Below are positions 41,044 through 51,319 of a DNA stretch of 64,000 nucleotides, piece after piece. The notes below the pieces were generated by a model that searched no databases, had not been told where the DNA came from, and saw only the letters and a list, made by a program, of their open reading frames with translations. The translations under genes and the position numbers were made by a program. The stretch's first letter is position 1, and every line of letters starts with the position of its first letter. This stretch comes from Coemansia sp. RSA 487 (Eukaryota > Kickxellomycota > Kickxellomycetes > Kickxellales > Kickxellaceae), in NCBI GenBank assembly GCA_027577595.1, contig JANBRJ010000026.1, forward strand, positions 62,001 through 126,000, given 5' to 3'.

Positions 41044-41369
41044 CTGGCGTATTGATGTATTTTTACAATGCAAAAACAATAGCAAAACCCAACGCAGTAA
41101 ATTTGCAAAAACAGATATTAAATTGGCAAAGCAAAGGAGACAGAGAAGAAAAAGCTCTTGTTTTCGCATCTGACGTTTCAAGCCTTTGTGACATCAGCAG
41201 TCGTCAGCACACTCAAAAGCATCAGAACTGCAAATCAGAAGATTTAAAACAGAGGGGCTGATACGATCAAGAAACTTTGCACCATTGTTTTTAATTTTTT
41301 TTTTCCCCTTTTGCGCTTTTCCCTAGAATTTTTATCTCTTTAATTACCCAGTAGTAGTGTCACTTGTAA
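41044..41369. other. Divergent promoter region (YME2 / TCD1)
   Basis: 326 bp between divergent starts; T-rich tract near 41285-41310. No specific site identified. Confidence 0.4.
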
Positions 41370-42797
41370 ATGGAGTCGTATCTGGAAAAGATCTCGCGCA
41401 TGTTTGACAATAGTCGCGTGCAGCTTGTAACGACAGCTGTTGCTGCCTCTGCAGTTACCGCAGGCGTCATATGGGGAACTCAGCGGGCCAGGCGCGTCAA
41501 GCGCGCACGCAAGCTGAAACGGGACGCCATCGATATGATTGATTTTGACAGCGACGGCGAGTCTCTTTCAATAGGTGCCGCCGACCTTGATTCAAAGTCC
41601 TCGACCGACTCCAGCCAAGAGGTTACAAAGCACACGCAAGTATCGCTAACGCCCAACGAAGAGGCGCTGATCCGCGAGCAGCTGGCCCGCCATTACGCGT
41701 TCTTTGGAGAGAAGGGAATGGCACAGGTACGTGACAGCTTTGTTGTTGTTGTCGGTGCCGGCGGCGTTGGGTCGTGGGCGGCGCTGATGCTTTTGCGCTC
41801 TGGCGTGCAGCGTATTCGCATCATCGATTTTGACCAAGTGACCCTGAGCTCTCTCAACCGCCACGCAGCAGCAACAAGGGCTAATGTGGGGATTCCCAAG
41901 GTCTCTGCGCTCAAAATGAACTTTGCAGAGATCGCACCGCATGCCAAGGTAGAGGCGCGCATTTCTCTGTTCAGCGCCGAAAACGCGCCTGATCTGCTTT
42001 CCGGAAAGCCCGACTACGTCCTCGACTGCATTGACAACATGGACACGAAGCTGGAGTTGCTGGCCTACTGCAAACGCAACCACATCCAGGTCATCAGTGC
42101 AATGGGCGCAGGCATGAAATCCGACCCGTCCCGCGTTCAGATTGCCGACATTGGCGACACCTTTGAGGATCCAATGTCGCGTGCTGTGCGACGCAGGCTC
42201 AAGATGCTTGGCATTCAGAGCGGCGTAAAGGTCGTGTATTCGATTGAAAAGCCCGGCAAGGTACAGCTTCTTTCGCTTGCAGACAGCCAAAAGGAGAGCC
42301 CTGGAGACTTTTCTGTTCTACCGGATTTTCGTGTGCGCATAGTACCAGTTCTGGGCACTATGCCTGCAATGTTTGGAACTGCCATGGGCACCCATGTGCT
42401 GACGGAGCTTGCGTCATTTCCGACTGAGCCGCTGGCTATAAAGGGTCGCCATGCGCTTTATGCGCGTATGCAACGCGATCTGGGGAACCGCGAGCAAAAG
42501 AGATTGCAGACTGACGGCGGAGCACAGCTGCAGATGAACCCCGACGACTGCGGGTATGTCCTAGAGGAGATCTGGCGTGGCAAAAGTGCATTGTCGAGAT
42601 CCACTGACAGACTGGCTCTTACTCGGTGGAGGCGCGATCTGCCCATGTCAACGAGCAATTGTATTTGCATGACTAAAGATGAAGCCGACGAGCATGACAA
42701 GCTAACTGGCAGTCCAGAGGACCATTATCCACCAGCGACGGTTGCATTTATCGAAAAGCAGTTTGAAGAAGAGAAGCAGTTGAGCAGCATGCGCTAG
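41370..42797 (+). CDS. TCD1: tRNA threonylcarbamoyladenosine dehydratase (Tcd1/Tcd2)
   Basis: 475 residues, one exon. An N-terminal hydrophobic segment (TTAVAASAVTAGVIWGTQ, about 20-38) followed by basic residues fits the mitochondrial outer-membrane anchor of yeast Tcd1/Tcd2. The E1-like Rossmann domain has FVVVVGAGGVGSWAALMLL near 125, the acidic end of strand 2 (RIRIIDFDQVTLSSLNRH), and CIDNMDTKLELLAYC. The domain family is CsdL/TcdA. It uses ATP to cyclise N6-threonylcarbamoyladenosine-37 in ANN-decoding tRNAs to the cyclic hydantoin/oxazolone form, aiding decoding. The C-terminal 200 residues (GTAMGTHVLTELASFP and beyond) match the fungal family. Length is close to Tcd1 (429) and Tcd2 (447). 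Confidence 0.92.
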   Translation: MESYLEKISRMFDNSRVQLVTTAVAASAVTAGVIWGTQRARRVKRARKLKRDAIDMIDFDSDGESLSIGAADLDSKSSTDSSQEVTKHTQVSLTPNEEALIREQLARHYAFFGEKGMAQVRDSFVVVVGAGGVGSWAALMLLRSGVQRIRIIDFDQVTLSSLNRHAAATRANVGIPKVSALKMNFAEIAPHAKVEARISLFSAENAPDLLSGKPDYVLDCIDNMDTKLELLAYCKRNHIQVISAMGAGMKSDPSRVQIADIGDTFEDPMSRAVRRRLKMLGIQSGVKVVYSIEKPGKVQLLSLADSQKESPGDFSVLPDFRVRIVPVLGTMPAMFGTAMGTHVLTELASFPTEPLAIKGRHALYARMQRDLGNREQKRLQTDGGAQLQMNPDDCGYVLEEIWRGKSALSRSTDRLALTRWRRDLPMSTSNCICMTKDEADEHDKLTGSPEDHYPPATVAFIEKQFEEEKQLSSMR

Positions 42798-42927
42798 CTG
42801 CAGTTTTGCTTCGTCCAATCTCGATTGAGTGTAGCTTTAGTCGTTGCCACTCTGGTTATCAATTAGACATTTAGAATTAAAACATTGAAACGAAAAAAAA
42901 ACTGCTAATTTACAAAAAAAATGCTTC

Positions 42928-45900
42928 TTACGACGGTGCCACGTATGGAGCAAGAAGGTTGTAAGCACACATCACCACTGGGTAGCTGCGAGAAGTATGC
43001 TCGAGACTCGCAAGCTTGTTGCTAGTCTCGACAAAGACCTTGTCGGCGAACTCTGCATCGCTTGGGTGCCGCCAGCCGCAGCGCTCAACCATGATAGAGT
43101 AGAGCGCATCTGCCTCTGCTGTGCTGTGCTCTTCCGAGTATAGATCGTGTATTCCGGACACAATTGCTTGGAATACGCGCACAACAAGTCTGAATGCCGA
43201 TCGGTCTTCAGCGCCATCATGACTTGATTCATCTTCCTGCGGCATCCGCAGCGCATCTGGACAGACTGCGAGCACGTTGGAAAGAACCGGCAGCGTGTGC
43301 GGACTGTCAACAGCGTCCATCAGCAGATCGCAAAGCATGATACGGACCCGCTGGATGTCGGCAGCAAGAAGACAAAGCGCTGCAAAAATACGTGCCAGAG
43401 AGCACACTGCGGCAACGGATCGAGTGGTTGGAGCAACGGTCTTTTGTGCTAGCAGCTGCATCAGCCCATCGAAAAACTGATCCTGGCTGTTTTTGATGCT
43501 GACAGTCCAGATCGAAGTTGCAATATGGACCTCGGTCTCGTAGAGACCACGAACCACGACGTCCGACAACGAAAGCAAATCAGAGTCATCTGTGGTATTT
43601 GAAGGTGACGACGTATACTCATTCTCGCTAGGATAAACCATAATGTCAGTTCCTGCCTTTGTTGCAAGTGATGTGATGAAAGAGACGATCGCCCTTACAA
43701 ATTCGGCAGCGTCAATCGAAGGAACACCGCCGTCTTGCATCTGCAACAGGGCTTGCTGCAGCGCGTGGGGCGCTTTTTGGAGATGGCTGAAGAGCCGCTT
43801 TGCCCGATTGACACTGCTTATACGTTTGTCTTTCAAGAGCCGCTCCATTGTTTCCGAATCAACGTCCTTGCCCACCGCTTGCCGCCCGCCTTGCTTTGGC
43901 GTGTCTGGGACAGCAAGCGATGCTGGCCGTTTCGATTGGCTCGACATAGCTGCTTTAGCCAGGCCACTACCCGATGCCAATATTTGCATGCCGGATGATT
44001 CACCTTCGTCAGACTTTGTAGAATGCCGCGGACGCTTTGCCGGGACAAATCGGGACTCGTCGCTATCAATGACTGGCGACAATACCAAAGCTGATGGCCT
44101 TGCTAGAATTTGTTTCTGGTGAGTCTGAGTCGGACTAGACAGGGCAGTGCCACCAGACAGCCTCTGTACAGAAGAACTGCTTCGCAGTTCGTGGATGGCC
44201 ACCTGCTGGTCAGTGACCAATTCCAACAACGCAGCCTTTTCATGCTGCATCTTGTTCACCTTGGCTCGAAGCTCAGCAGCCTCAGCATAAAGCGACTCGC
44301 TTGGGTCCTCGTGTGCCCGGGAATCAGCACGAGTCGAGCTTCTGCGTTTACTATTTGCAGGCGATCCATATAAACCAGCCGCCACAGAGCGAGGCAAAGC
44401 GTTCTGCTGGCCATATGCTGATGTTGTCCCAGCCGTCGCTGTTGACTTTGGTGTATGGGCCGATGGGCTGAGGCCGGCTGACGAATGGCGCAGGCGCATC
44501 GGCCGTTCGCTTGTCATCTCTTGGGCTTCCTTGAGCTCTTTGTCGAGAGACTCGATTTTGCCGTCACGCTCCTTTATGCCCATCTCCAGTGCAATTACCT
44601 TCAGCTCCAGCTGTGCAATAGCTGCTGCCGGATCTGCAGATGTGTCCATATCCTTATCGCTGCTGTTGCTGAGATTATTCTGTGCGCCGTCGGAAAAATG
44701 CAACACCTTCTCCAGCGCCTCAATCTTTTTGCTGCGCACATCAAGCTCCGCCTTGAGCTCATCGATCTCGGTTTGCATTGCAGAAACTCGCGCACGGGGT
44801 CTCCGGCCCTCGGGATTCTGCTTCCGTTCAAGCTCCTCCACCATAACTCCAAGCTTTCGGATTGTCTCATCTTTGTGCACCGCGTCCACCCGAAGTGTAG
44901 CGACTTCCTCGCGCAGCTCCTCAATGTCCATGTTGGCAACATCCTCCGTAGCAGCAGAGACCGCCTCTGCAGCTGTTGCAGTAGACCGTGGCCGGCTCTT
45001 CCCCCTTATCCTTTCGTTTTCGCGTGCTGCCTTTGCATTCTCCTTCGCCTGCGCCTTTACCTTCTCAAAGGCAGACTCGAGCTCGGCTATCCGCTTTTCG
45101 TCTTTTTTGGCCGCACGGTTCAGCTTTGCGACCTCCGACCGATGCTCAGCATTCCGTGCTTTGTTCTGTCCCTCCAGCCGCTTAATGGCCTCGCGTGCGG
45201 CATCATACTTGCTTGTTATGTCATCGAGGCTAGTTTTGAGCTCAACGGCCTGGTCCTCCAGCTGCGTTGAGCGCATGCTCACATCCATCTCAAGCTGCAT
45301 AAGGCGTTCCTGCTCCTGCTCCAGCTCGGTTTCCTTTGCAGCCAGCGACTGGCGGTGGCGGGTCATCTCAGTCTCCTGGCGCTCAATAAGCTCCTTTTGT
45401 TCGCGGGCGTATCTTGCCTGAATGCTCATAATCTCTGCTCTAGTAGATGAGCGTATCGAGTCACGGGAGATACGTAGTGATTTTAGTGAACCTTCCTTGG
45501 CCTCGAGTTCCTTCTTTAGCTTTTCAATTTCCTCCAAGACAAGTGCGTTCGGAGACTTTGGAGGAACGCTATGGTTAACGACTGGCTCGGCCAGCTTCAG
45601 CTCCAAGATCTTTGCTTCTAGGTCCTCCTTCAGCCCGCGCACTCGGGACAGCTCCTTCTCGCGCTGAACCAGTAGCGATCGTGCGTTCTCCAGCTCAGCA
45701 TTGCTTCTTGCTAGCTCACGTGTACGGGAGTCCGCATCATGTTGAAGGGTTTGGTACGACGCCTGTGTCCGTTTTGCTTCTTCGTGGAATTTGCTAATCT
45801 CTGCCTTGGCCTTTGACAGCTCTTTCTCCTGGTCGCTAAACACTTTGAGCAGCTTGCTTGTGTTGACTACAGCTTCTTTGAACTGCCGAATGTTGCTGGC

Positions 45901-46173
45901 AGGTATTCTTACGCTGTCGCCATTGCTTCCGCCCGGCATGTGCGGCTCGATATTTTGCGTGGACGTTTCGACTGTTGCACCAGGGTTGGTGCCGCTTTCG
46001 TCCACAGAATCCGATGAGGGCATGGTATCCTTGCCAGTCGTTTGGTCCACACGGCTGCTATTACTGTTTAGAGTCGCTGCCCCAAGTTCCTGTAGCGGTT
46101 GCTGTTGATGTGCTACTGCTTCTTCTGTCACCGAATCTGACCTCCTTGCTCGCGTACGCGTGCTGATGCCCAT
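42928..46173 (-). CDS. Coiled-coil protein of unknown function with a helical C-terminal domain
   Basis: An intact 1081-residue frame with ATG at 46173. Residues about 95-560 are almost continuous coiled coil (for example SRTRELARSNAELENARSLL and KKELEAKEGSLKSL). A Ser/Pro-rich linker (560-770) has basic patches (ANSKRRSSTRADS, PAKRPRHSTK) that could be nuclear signals. Residues 770-1081 form a helical, non-repetitive domain (HLQKAPHALQQALLQM; VCSLARIFAALCLLAADIQR; VMCAYNLLAPYV). I do not recognise the family. The layout (long coiled coil, disordered linker, helical C-terminal domain) resembles ICE1-type little elongation complex proteins and some spindle-pole scaffolds, but this is only a resemblance of architecture. 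It is convergent with TCD1 and divergent from SWC4. Confidence 0.7.
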   Translation of the reverse strand: MGISTRTRARRSDSVTEEAVAHQQQPLQELGAATLNSNSSRVDQTTGKDTMPSSDSVDESGTNPGATVETSTQNIEPHMPGGSNGDSVRIPASNIRQFKEAVVNTSKLLKVFSDQEKELSKAKAEISKFHEEAKRTQASYQTLQHDADSRTRELARSNAELENARSLLVQREKELSRVRGLKEDLEAKILELKLAEPVVNHSVPPKSPNALVLEEIEKLKKELEAKEGSLKSLRISRDSIRSSTRAEIMSIQARYAREQKELIERQETEMTRHRQSLAAKETELEQEQERLMQLEMDVSMRSTQLEDQAVELKTSLDDITSKYDAAREAIKRLEGQNKARNAEHRSEVAKLNRAAKKDEKRIAELESAFEKVKAQAKENAKAARENERIRGKSRPRSTATAAEAVSAATEDVANMDIEELREEVATLRVDAVHKDETIRKLGVMVEELERKQNPEGRRPRARVSAMQTEIDELKAELDVRSKKIEALEKVLHFSDGAQNNLSNSSDKDMDTSADPAAAIAQLELKVIALEMGIKERDGKIESLDKELKEAQEMTSERPMRLRHSSAGLSPSAHTPKSTATAGTTSAYGQQNALPRSVAAGLYGSPANSKRRSSTRADSRAHEDPSESLYAEAAELRAKVNKMQHEKAALLELVTDQQVAIHELRSSSSVQRLSGGTALSSPTQTHQKQILARPSALVLSPVIDSDESRFVPAKRPRHSTKSDEGESSGMQILASGSGLAKAAMSSQSKRPASLAVPDTPKQGGRQAVGKDVDSETMERLLKDKRISSVNRAKRLFSHLQKAPHALQQALLQMQDGGVPSIDAAEFVRAIVSFITSLATKAGTDIMVYPSENEYTSSPSNTTDDSDLLSLSDVVVRGLYETEVHIATSIWTVSIKNSQDQFFDGLMQLLAQKTVAPTTRSVAAVCSLARIFAALCLLAADIQRVRIMLCDLLMDAVDSPHTLPVLSNVLAVCPDALRMPQEDESSHDGAEDRSAFRLVVRVFQAIVSGIHDLYSEEHSTAEADALYSIMVERCGWRHPSDAEFADKVFVETSNKLASLEHTSRSYPVVMCAYNLLAPYVAPS

Positions 46174-46650
46174 GCTGTTTAATTAAATACGTTCGGAAAA
46201 AAGAATTGAATGGCTAGCGAATAGTCAACGCGAAGTTGTGCTAATTCAACGAACGCGCCAATTGAAATAAGAAAAATAATCACAATCGGAGCACAGCTAA
46301 TGTAGCGTACTAGCCAATTCAAGAAAACTAGTTTTTTAAAAAAATATATATTATGCAAAAATAAAATAAAATAAAAAACTGTCGAGACAAGGAGGAAAAC
46401 TTTTTTTTCTTGCACGCGTCAAACCCACAAAATTCTTTTGCATCTGTTTGCGCAAAACACAGAGGGAGATGGGTGCTGGTGGCCAATGGCAAAGATTTCA
46501 CCCACACGTCCTTTTTCTTCTGTATTTCTCATCATATTCTCGTCCCTTCTTTTTTATATATACCATTAGTCGCTTGCATTACTTCCAGCATAACCCACGA
46601 CTCCCCGCCTGCATCTATATTCTGAGAAAACAGGCAAGTAAGCAGCAGCA
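46174..46650. other. Divergent promoter region (coiled-coil gene / SWC4)
   Basis: 477 bp, AT-rich, with A/T homopolymer runs near 46331-46410 typical of nucleosome-poor promoters. Nothing else recognised. Confidence 0.4.
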
Positions 46651-48348
46651 ATGGCGGCAAAGTCAAAACACAAGTCGCCTGGAATCAGCCGTGAAATATC
46701 GTCGCTGTACCTGGAAAACCAAGCGATCCCTGTGGCCCTCGACCAGTTCCAAGCAAAACCAAAGTTTGACACGCGTGCTGAGCGCTGGGCATGGCGTGGC
46801 TTCAAAAGCAGCGCCCGTGGCGATGGGCTGGCGCTGTATCACTGGGCAAAGGCCAACGAGGCGTATACGGACTACTTCTACGCTCGCTACAATGCAAAGA
46901 CAAAGCCCTACCAGTATACTGACAAGGAATACGAAAAGTGCATAGAGCCACTGGACAAGGGATGGTCGCGCGTCGAGACAGACTACCTGCTGCACCTGTG
47001 TTGCCAGTACGACCTGCGGTTTGTCGTCATCCACGACAGATATTACAGCCATACAGACTGTCCCTCCACAGGAATAGCGTCTGGACGCGTGCTTGAGGAC
47101 TTGAAGGAGAGATACTACGCCATCTGTCGCGCGCTGATCCAGCATCGTGCCGGCGAAGACTCGCGCGACCCCGATGATCTCCCACTGCAAGCAACGAACA
47201 AGCTAGCGGACGATCTGGCACTGCTCCGGTTCGATAAAGCAAAGGAGCAGGAACGCAAGCAGTACCTGGAAGCCTTGTTTAAGCGCACAAAGGAGGAGGT
47301 TGAAGAGGAGGAGATGCTGATATCAGAAGCGCGGCGTATCGAGGCCAACGAGCGGCGGCTAGTCCAAGAGCGCGAGATGCTGCTGCAGTCGCACTCGCTG
47401 TTCGAGGATGCTCCAAGCTCGAGTGCAATTTCCTCAGTCAAGGTTCAATTTGCGCAAGCGACGGACTCAGCACCCCTGATACACAGCCACTCGCAGCTAA
47501 ACGCACCCGGCGATGCTACGCCTCGAGGACGCAAGGGCGGGCCTGACGGAAGTGAAACACCCACTGCACGCCCCATGAAGAAGCAAAAGTCGACGCATGG
47601 CGTAGCATCCGCCGCCCGAACAAAGGCAGCAGCAACAGCAAACAAGGCGCAGTCAGCGGGAGCCAGGGCTCTTAGCGATGTTAGCGCAGCGTCAGTGGCT
47701 GGAGCAGCTGCAACGCTTGGGCGCAGATCAATGTCACCGTCAAAGGGTGGCCCATCCAGCGTAAAGCTCGAGCGGCTGGACGCAACGGCCCAGTTTGGGC
47801 CGATGTCGTTTGCGACTGAAGATCATCTTGTCCACCCTGTTGTCGTACAAGCGGAGGCTGGTGAGCTTGGGATGCTTTCCATTCCGCAGCGCGACGCAAA
47901 ACTTGGTCCAGGCGTCTTTCTGCGTTCAGACAAGCTACATCCGATCCCCAAGAACAAGCTGGATATGGTCAAGCAGTTCATGGAGCAGTTGTCGCTGAAC
48001 TTTCCAAACACAATCTGGCCACGACCAGTTATGGCCACGCCCGCCGTGTGCGACCGCTTCGACAGCCTGCAGTCGACGATTATCCCGCTACTGGACTGCA
48101 AGAAGACCGCAGACAAGCTGGATACAGAGATCCAGGTCCTGCGCGCACGCAAGCGTATGCTTGTCGACAACATTGGCGAGGGCAAAGCGCAGGCTGTGCT
48201 AAACAAGCTTCCGCCTTTCGATCCGTCCAAAGTCCCATTGACACGCGCAGTAACGCCCTCTATTGCAGACACGCCTGTGGCAAGCAGCCGCCAGCACCAG
48301 CGCAAGGGCAGTAATGCGAGCACGCGAAAAAAGACGTCGCGAGATTAG
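46651..48348 (+). CDS. SWC4: SWR1/NuA4 subunit Swc4 (DMAP1, Eaf2)
   Basis: 565 residues, one exon. The N-terminus has SPGISREISSLYLEN and WAWRGFKSSARGDGLALYHW, family hallmarks. A SANT/Myb-like domain follows at about 90-175 (YTDKEYEKCI, then WSRVETDYLLHLCCQYDLRF and VIHDRYY, then LEDLKERYYAICRAL). An Arg/Glu-rich helix comes next (RTKEEVEEEEMLISEARRIE). The middle is Ala/Ser-rich, and the DMAP1 C-terminal region is at about 420-520 (PGVFLRSDKLHPIPKNKLDM). Swc4 is shared by the NuA4 acetyltransferase and the SWR1 remodeller that deposits H2A.Z. It binds DNA and helps assemble the Yaf9/Act1/Arp4 module in the nucleus. Confidence 0.95.
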   Translation: MAAKSKHKSPGISREISSLYLENQAIPVALDQFQAKPKFDTRAERWAWRGFKSSARGDGLALYHWAKANEAYTDYFYARYNAKTKPYQYTDKEYEKCIEPLDKGWSRVETDYLLHLCCQYDLRFVVIHDRYYSHTDCPSTGIASGRVLEDLKERYYAICRALIQHRAGEDSRDPDDLPLQATNKLADDLALLRFDKAKEQERKQYLEALFKRTKEEVEEEEMLISEARRIEANERRLVQEREMLLQSHSLFEDAPSSSAISSVKVQFAQATDSAPLIHSHSQLNAPGDATPRGRKGGPDGSETPTARPMKKQKSTHGVASAARTKAAATANKAQSAGARALSDVSAASVAGAAATLGRRSMSPSKGGPSSVKLERLDATAQFGPMSFATEDHLVHPVVVQAEAGELGMLSIPQRDAKLGPGVFLRSDKLHPIPKNKLDMVKQFMEQLSLNFPNTIWPRPVMATPAVCDRFDSLQSTIIPLLDCKKTADKLDTEIQVLRARKRMLVDNIGEGKAQAVLNKLPPFDPSKVPLTRAVTPSIADTPVASSRQHQRKGSNASTRKKTSRD

Positions 48349-48879
48349 TGGGAGATGTTGGATCTACCTTTGCCTTTATTTCTTAAGCTTGTAGCACGTT
48401 TACACAATGTAAGATTTATTTTCTTTTTTCCTTTAGCTAAGAAGCGGCTGTAAGTCAAATGTATATGTCCTCAGAGATGTTACCGAGTTCCACGGCTGCT
48501 TGTGGCCATTCACCACACTTGCACTTCTGGAGGAGACGTTGCTTACGATAATTGTGTGGACTTCCCTCCCCCACATCCATGCGTTTGGTATTGGCAATTA
48601 AATGTTGGAGCAATCCCTCTGCTTCTATAGGAATGTGAAAAATATGGCAGGTCTATTTGCTAAACTTCAAGTAAAGAAAAGCCCAGAGAAAGCGGGAAAG
48701 AACGTGTAGAAACGTAAGCATATAACAGTGTTGTACAGAAGTGGGGGTGTGAAGATGCGAAAAGGTAAAGAGGAAGAAGGATGGTGGCAGCTCCAACCAA
48801 AGCACCCCCTTTCCAGTCGATAAAGCTGGGTTCCGACCAGCTACAGGGGGGCCAAGTCATAGCCCTCCATCTCTATTTT
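48349..48879. other. Convergent spacer (SWC4 / UPS2)
   Basis: 531 bp between two stop codons, long for a convergent pair here. I see no gene, repeat or known RNA. Confidence 0.4.
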
Positions 48880-49428
48880 TTACTCGGCCACCTGGGCCAT
48901 TACCACTGCTTGCCGCTCGGCAAGGATTTTAGAAACAACCTGCTCCAGGCCAAGCTTGCCAACCTGTGCGTTGTCTTTGAAACGGTTCCAGCACATGTCC
49001 TCCACCTTGTTTGCAAAGCGGCAGAGCGCCGTCGATGCCTTGAGCTGCGCCGACTGGACAAACTGCGTGTGGCTGAGGTTGTCTGGATCAGGTTGGTACA
49101 GAATGTGTTCGCCGACAGAAAGAATGTTGCTGAAGGTCATGTTCTGGCTCTGCATCACCATGCTCTTTTGGCGAGGATCGACTTCTGAGTACTCGAGCAC
49201 GTAGGATGCATCGCCGCCAAACAACTTTTTCAGAAGCGTCGGTACGTTCTGCTTGACCATGATGAGCCGTTCGGTGCGCAGAATTCCCGTTTCGGGGTCA
49301 ATCTCCTGGTTGAGCACCTCGACGTGCCGAACATGCGGCGTCTTGTCGTTCGGGTATTTGCGCCAGTTTGCAAGACTGACCGTATCCCAGTCGTGCTTGA
49401 ACACATGCGTAGCTTCGAACAATCTCAT
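48880..49428 (-). CDS. UPS2: PRELI/MSF1 domain lipid transfer protein, Ups2-like
   Basis: 182 residues from the ATG at 49428, which opens the domain exactly where family members start (MRLFEATHVFKHDWDTVSL, then ANWRKYPN). The sequence follows Ups2/Slowmo in RTERLIMVKQNVP, GGDASYVLEYSEVDP and the C-terminal helix (KVEDMCWNRFKDNAQ). Ups2, with Mdm35, carries phosphatidylserine from the outer to the inner mitochondrial membrane for conversion to phosphatidylethanolamine. Ups1 (phosphatidic acid) is less likely because the MVKQ/NVP and SVGEHILYQPDPD segments fit Ups2. The frame stays open upstream of this ATG, but the extra residues do not look like the family. Confidence 0.9.
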   Translation of the reverse strand: MRLFEATHVFKHDWDTVSLANWRKYPNDKTPHVRHVEVLNQEIDPETGILRTERLIMVKQNVPTLLKKLFGGDASYVLEYSEVDPRQKSMVMQSQNMTFSNILSVGEHILYQPDPDNLSHTQFVQSAQLKASTALCRFANKVEDMCWNRFKDNAQVGKLGLEQVVSKILAERQAVVMAQVAE

Positions 49429-50196
49429 TTTAAGCGTTTGATTCTGAATGTAAGATATATGCAAAGGCGAACAGAAATCCACCAACGTGTGTACACAGAA
49501 AGAAATACCAAAAAGTGGAAAGACGAAAAGAGAAAAAGAAGGCAGAGAACACCAGTAGCAGGAAAAAACAGTCTTTTATATCGCTTTGAAAAAAGACAGT
49601 CCCTAGTGAAAAAATTACTTATCTTCGCGAATCAAATGTGCGCTTTCCCCCAACAAAAATTACCGCCCCACCACTTTTTTCTGTGTGATTTTGTCCCCCA
49701 GCCAAATGCTTCCTGGGTCACAAGGATACAGAAATGGTCTAAAACGAAGAGCTTGCCTGTCTGTTTTGCCCTGCTGTGAGCGCAACACAAACTTCTGATA
49801 GTCTGTGCGAATGGGTGATTTAATCCCGGATTAGCAACCGACTCATTGGGTTCTGAAGTTGCAAACCTCTTTTTCTAGAAAGAAGCCATTTCTTCTCTTC
49901 TCAGCCTTGTTTTGCATATACTTTCTCCCTACTAGAACTGCAGCGTGCTTTGCTTTTGTGCATCTTGGTAGTTTCAATTTATCTTTTGCGCCTGTTTTTT
50001 CCTTCTTCTTCTCTCTTCTTTCCTTGCATTCGTTTGTGAAGTAAGGAGGGGAAGTGCAGCAAAGACATTGACCAACATTCTTGCCGATTCCGCCTTTACC
50101 ATCGTCCTTACTGGACGCGCTCTCTTTGGTGCATTTGCTGCAATTTCCAACACCTTTGCACCGAGTACACAAAAATCTACAAACGCAGCACATAGA
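49429..50196. other. Divergent promoter region (UPS2 / BAG1)
   Basis: 768 bp between divergent start codons, with purine-rich stretches near 49500-49560 and a pyrimidine tract near 49985-50025 just upstream of BAG1. No in-frame ATG upstream of 50197 extends BAG1. No other gene seen. Confidence 0.4.
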
Positions 50197-50989
50197 ATGA
50201 CCGCCCCGCCCTTGGTTCTCCAGTGGGGCCGTGAGCGCTATATGCTCAAGTACGACGACGAGGATCTGCGTGACACAACGCTTGGCCAGTTCAAAGAAGT
50301 GTGTCGCGAGGTCACAGGCGTTCCCAGCAGTGGTATGAAGCTTATTTTTAGCGGAGGTACGTTTCTGTTTTCTGTTCCCGATGGTCTTGAACATCACTTG
50401 CTTGCCGTGCATCTTGCCAACACCAACTACATGCCTTCCCCACTAATCTATTTACTATATTGCTCTCTGAAACACTGCTACTGTAGCCACAATGAAGGAT
50501 GATTCGTCGCCACTTGCCTACTACGGCGTCTATCCCGGCGCATCGGTAAAACTGATTGGCAGGAAGGACAGCAGCGAAAAGAGTGGGCCTGTCACACAGG
50601 AAGAGCGCGAGGAAAACGCTATTATACACAAGATTGACGATATAAGCAACGAGGCTACGGATCGGCTGTCGTCTCGGATGCAGGCGTACCTTGCCGATGC
50701 CCAATTATATGTGGATCAGTTCCTGTCTGGCGCTATGGACGACATGGACACGGAAGCACTTTCTCAGATAAAGAACTCTGAACGCAAGAAGCTCGACGAT
50801 GCATACACGTATATGAGCGAAACCCTCATGCAGTATCTGCTCAAGGTGGATTGCGTCGAGTGTCCACCAAACGCAGACAAGGCTCGCCAGCGGAGAAGGC
50901 AGGCTGTTCGGCTGCTGCAATCGTGGCTGGATCAGATAGATGCAAAAAGGACCTCAGTAAAACAGGCTGAGGCTACTGTCTCGCAGTAG
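50197..50989 (+). CDS. BAG1: BAG-family Hsp70 nucleotide exchange factor (Bag1-like), two exons
   Basis: Exon 1 is 50197-50356 and exon 2 is 50487-50989, with a 130-nt intron (GTACGT...TGTAG) in phase 1; 220 residues. The join reads IFSGATMKDDSSPLAYYGV, the expected ubiquitin-like strand (family FSGATMKDD-x-x-x-L), confirming the splice. Residues about 5-80 are a ubiquitin-like domain (VLQWGRERYMLKYDDEDL, ending GASVKLIGRK). Residues about 105-205 are the BAG domain (SSRMQAYLADAQLYVDQFLS through VRLLQSWLDQIDAKR). BAG proteins bind the Hsp70 ATPase domain and promote ADP release; the ubiquitin-like part links clients to the proteasome. Convergent with the gp78-like gene. No membrane anchor is visible, unlike yeast Snl1. 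Confidence 0.93.
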
Positions 50990-51319
50990 CACTAGCGGTC
51001 TGCAAACTCAATTTCCTTATTTCCGCTCTGCGCTGTGAAAACCACATCTTTCTTTTATCTTGCTTGCTTTGATGTCTCAACTTTGGTATTTTAAACCCTT
51101 TTCATTTAGCAGCCATGCTTATAGCTCTTTGATCACGTAGCGCCTAAAGGCCGAACATTTCATGGAGTGTGGATTGAAATTTTAATACAGCACAACATTG
51201 GAGAATATAAAATACTGGTAAGATATGCATGATGCTCGTCGAGTTTTGTAAAAGAAACGGACTTTGCCTTACTTTTGCAGAAAGGTGAAGGATACTGGAG
51301 ATAAACATAGACCAGGGCT
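50990..51319. other. Convergent spacer (BAG1 / gp78-like gene)
   Basis: 330 bp. A minus-strand frame runs through 51160-51360 past the gp78-like stop, so an alternative 3' exon is possible, but I see no family sequence in it (no CUE domain). Confidence 0.35.

Noticed and set aside
41043-41181. N-terminal extension of YME2 to 41181
   Set aside because: The extension has no ATG at its start and reads as a Leu/Cys-rich leader; the ATG at 41043 opens a proper presequence.
44531-45421. 296-codon Ser-rich frame antisense to the coiled-coil gene
   Set aside because: Mirrors Glu/Leu/Ala-rich coiled-coil codons on the other strand; no independent features.
49324-49779. 151-codon plus-strand frame over the UPS2 promoter
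   Set aside because: Overlaps UPS2 antisense, Lys/Gln-rich and unlike any known protein.
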